In this document: positions 6,819 to 7,846 of the stretch, in pieces
Numbering within the stretch: position 1 is the stretch's first letter
Layout: every line of letters begins with the position of its first letter
Assembly (NCBI GenBank): GCA_938084195.1
Contig: CALKDJ010000017.1
Location: 1 to 7,846, forward strand
Length of the DNA stretch: 7,846 nucleotides
Origin: an uncultured Methylophilaceae bacterium
Lineage (GTDB): Bacteria > Pseudomonadota > Gammaproteobacteria > Burkholderiales > Methylophilaceae
Direction of reading: 5' to 3'
Position numbers and translations under genes: made by a program
The notes under the pieces: generated by a model
Databases searched by the model: none
What the model was told of the DNA's origin: nothing
Seen by the model: the letters and a program-made list of their open reading frames with translations, nothing else

Positions 6819-7550
6819 TTTAATAGTCTAAAAAAATATTTCTTCAAGCCGAAAAAAGTACCCAAACATATTGCGGTAATTATGGATGGCAATGGTCGTT
6901 GGGCTAAAAAGCGGGTCCTACCGCGAATAGCTGGGCATTCTCAAGGACTGCAATCTGCCCAAACTATTGTCAAATTATCAGTACAGCACGACATAAAATA
7001 CCTAACGCTTTTTACCTTTAGTACTGAAAACTGGGACCGTCCCCCTGAAGAAGTGAAAGGCCTTTTAAAGCTTATTGATGAATCTGTCACAAAGGCTAGC
7101 GATCAAATATTTAACAATAATATCGTCATTCATTTTCTTGGTGACAATAAGGTTTTTCCAAAAAATTTACAAAAACAACTTAATAATTTAGAAAAAAAAT
7201 GTGCCAAAAATAATGGGCTTGTTCTAAATATAGCTTTAAATTATGGTGGTCGGGCAGAGATTGTGAGAGCTGTAAATAAACTAATAAAGGCAAACCAGAA
7301 ACAAGTGAGTGAGAAAAAAATAGCAGATAACTTAGATACGGCTGGAATGCCAAACGTCGATCTACTTATAAGGACGGGTGGTGAAAAAAGGATAAGTAAT
7401 TTTCTTTTATGGCAAATTGCCTATGCTGAATTATTTTTTATCGATACGCTATGGCCTGATTTTTCTGAGAAGCATTTTATTGAGGCCTTGGACTGGTATC
7501 AAAAAAGACAAAGAAAATTTGGTGGGTTGTTGGATCATACGCATGCTTAA
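6816..7550 (+). CDS. uppS: Undecaprenyl diphosphate synthase (cis-prenyltransferase, UppS)
   Basis: UppS adds eight isopentenyl units to farnesyl diphosphate in cis to make the C55 carrier lipid for peptidoglycan and other cell-surface glycans. It is a soluble, membrane-associated homodimer. The 244 residues contain all cis-prenyltransferase signatures: HIAVIMDGNGRWAKKR (18-33; catalytic D24, N26, R28), AGHSQG (39-44), TLFTFSTENWDRP (64-76) and LNYGGRAEI (141-149). The C-terminal block is LLIRTGGEKRISNFLLWQIAYAELFF (183-208), with R186, R192, S194 and E205 positioned for diphosphate and magnesium binding. Translation must start at TTG (6816), seven bases after the frr stop; no ATG or GTG is available before the active site. 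The N-terminal basic stretch (KKYFFKPKKVPK) is of normal length for the family. The last 8 bp overlap cdsA. The protein is lysine/asparagine-rich, in line with the AT-rich genome. Confidence 0.96.
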   Translation: MFNSLKKYFFKPKKVPKHIAVIMDGNGRWAKKRVLPRIAGHSQGLQSAQTIVKLSVQHDIKYLTLFTFSTENWDRPPEEVKGLLKLIDESVTKASDQIFNNNIVIHFLGDNKVFPKNLQKQLNNLEKKCAKNNGLVLNIALNYGGRAEIVRAVNKLIKANQKQVSEKKIADNLDTAGMPNVDLLIRTGGEKRISNFLLWQIAYAELFFIDTLWPDFSEKHFIEALDWYQKRQRKFGGLLDHTHA

Positions 7551-7846
7551 ACTACGAATTATCTCCGCAGTAGTCATGATGTTGGTATTCTTACTTTGTT
7601 TTTTTGTTTTACCCCCAATATTTTTTAGAATACTTATTTATATTATTACAGCAATTGTGATGGTTGAACTGTTCAAATTATTAGAGCATTGTTGGGTTTC
7701 AAAAAAAGATCTACAAAAAAAAACTTACATTATTATCACTATATTGGTCGGTCTTTTCATTTTAACCATATCTGAATTTATTGATTTAGAGTTTAAAGCT
7801 TATACATACATGTGCATATGTGTGTTTGGTTTGTTTAATTGGATCG
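7543..7846 (+). CDS. cdsA: Phosphatidate cytidylyltransferase (CDP-diglyceride synthase), N-terminal part (partial, runs off right edge)
   Basis: CdsA makes CDP-diacylglycerol from phosphatidic acid and CTP in the inner membrane, the branch point for phosphatidylglycerol and phosphatidylethanolamine. From the ATG at 7543 the frame stays open for 101 codons to the window end. It begins MLKLRIISAVVMM, the usual CdsA start pattern (MLK.R.I.A). Hydrophobic segments follow at about residues 7-24, 27-42 and 64-79, with a charged loop (VSKKDLQKK) between the second and third, as expected for its multi-helix N-terminal half. The catalytic C-terminal signature lies outside the window, so the call rests on N-terminal pattern, membrane topology and the uppS-cdsA order, which is strongly conserved in proteobacteria. 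The start overlaps uppS by 8 bp, indicating translational coupling. Full length would be about 260-280 residues. Confidence 0.82.
   Translation, partial: MLKLRIISAVVMMLVFLLCFFVLPPIFFRILIYIITAIVMVELFKLLEHCWVSKKDLQKKTYIIITILVGLFILTISEFIDLEFKAYTYMCICVFGLFNWI

Noticed and set aside
6806..6820. T-rich stretch after frr as a possible terminator
   Set aside because: There is no stem of useful length upstream of the T run, and uppS starts within it; the genes are almost contiguous, so termination here is unlikely.
1..7846. A new defence, mobile or biosynthetic system
   Set aside because: Every gene belongs to a well-known family in a conserved housekeeping order. No direct-repeat arrays, inverted terminal repeats, integrase, transposase or unknown open frames were seen, and gaps between genes are all under 170 bases.

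Overview
The window is a conserved bacterial chromosomal locus, AT-rich throughout (well under half G+C by eye). Two gene groups diverge from a 167-bp intergenic region at 3610-3776. The protein features point to a Betaproteobacterium with a low-G+C genome: the EF-Ts N-terminus carries the 'TDAPMMDCKKAL...GNKASKASSR' form, the ribosome recycling factor has '[21 protein letters not shown]', and the layout is (map-glnD) opposite rpsB-tsf-pyrH-frr-uppS-cdsA. A streamlined lineage such as the Methylophilales (OM43-like) would fit. That family-level placement is recalled from typical sequences and was not tested.

Left arm, minus strand (3609 down to 1): map (methionine aminopeptidase), glnD (PII uridylyltransferase/uridylyl-removing enzyme) and the first 100 codons of a POT/PTR-family proton-coupled peptide transporter that runs off the left edge. 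All three are tightly packed: map and glnD overlap by 19 bp, and glnD and the transporter by 32 bp. They probably share a transcript. The link between glnD, which senses glutamine, and a peptide importer is suggestive but unproven.

Right arm, plus strand (3777 to 7846): rpsB (ribosomal protein S2) and tsf (EF-Ts) form the first unit, preceded by a leader of about 100 nt that can fold. A clear intrinsic terminator at 5445-5475 closes it. The second unit is pyrH (UMP kinase), frr (ribosome recycling factor), uppS (undecaprenyl diphosphate synthase) and the start of cdsA (phosphatidate cytidylyltransferase), which is cut by the right edge. The theme is translation (S2, EF-Ts, RRF, nascent-chain processing by Map), pyrimidine nucleotide supply (PyrH) and envelope lipid precursors (UppS, CdsA), all typical growth-rate housekeeping functions.

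I see no mobile element, CRISPR array, tRNA/rRNA, toxin-antitoxin pair, phage gene or unknown protein family. The window does not appear to hold an undescribed system. The points worth a second look are small: a possible pseudoknotted rpsB leader, a TTG start for uppS inside a T tract, a terminator plus a start lacking a Shine-Dalgarno site at pyrH, and the overlapping glnD/transporter pair.
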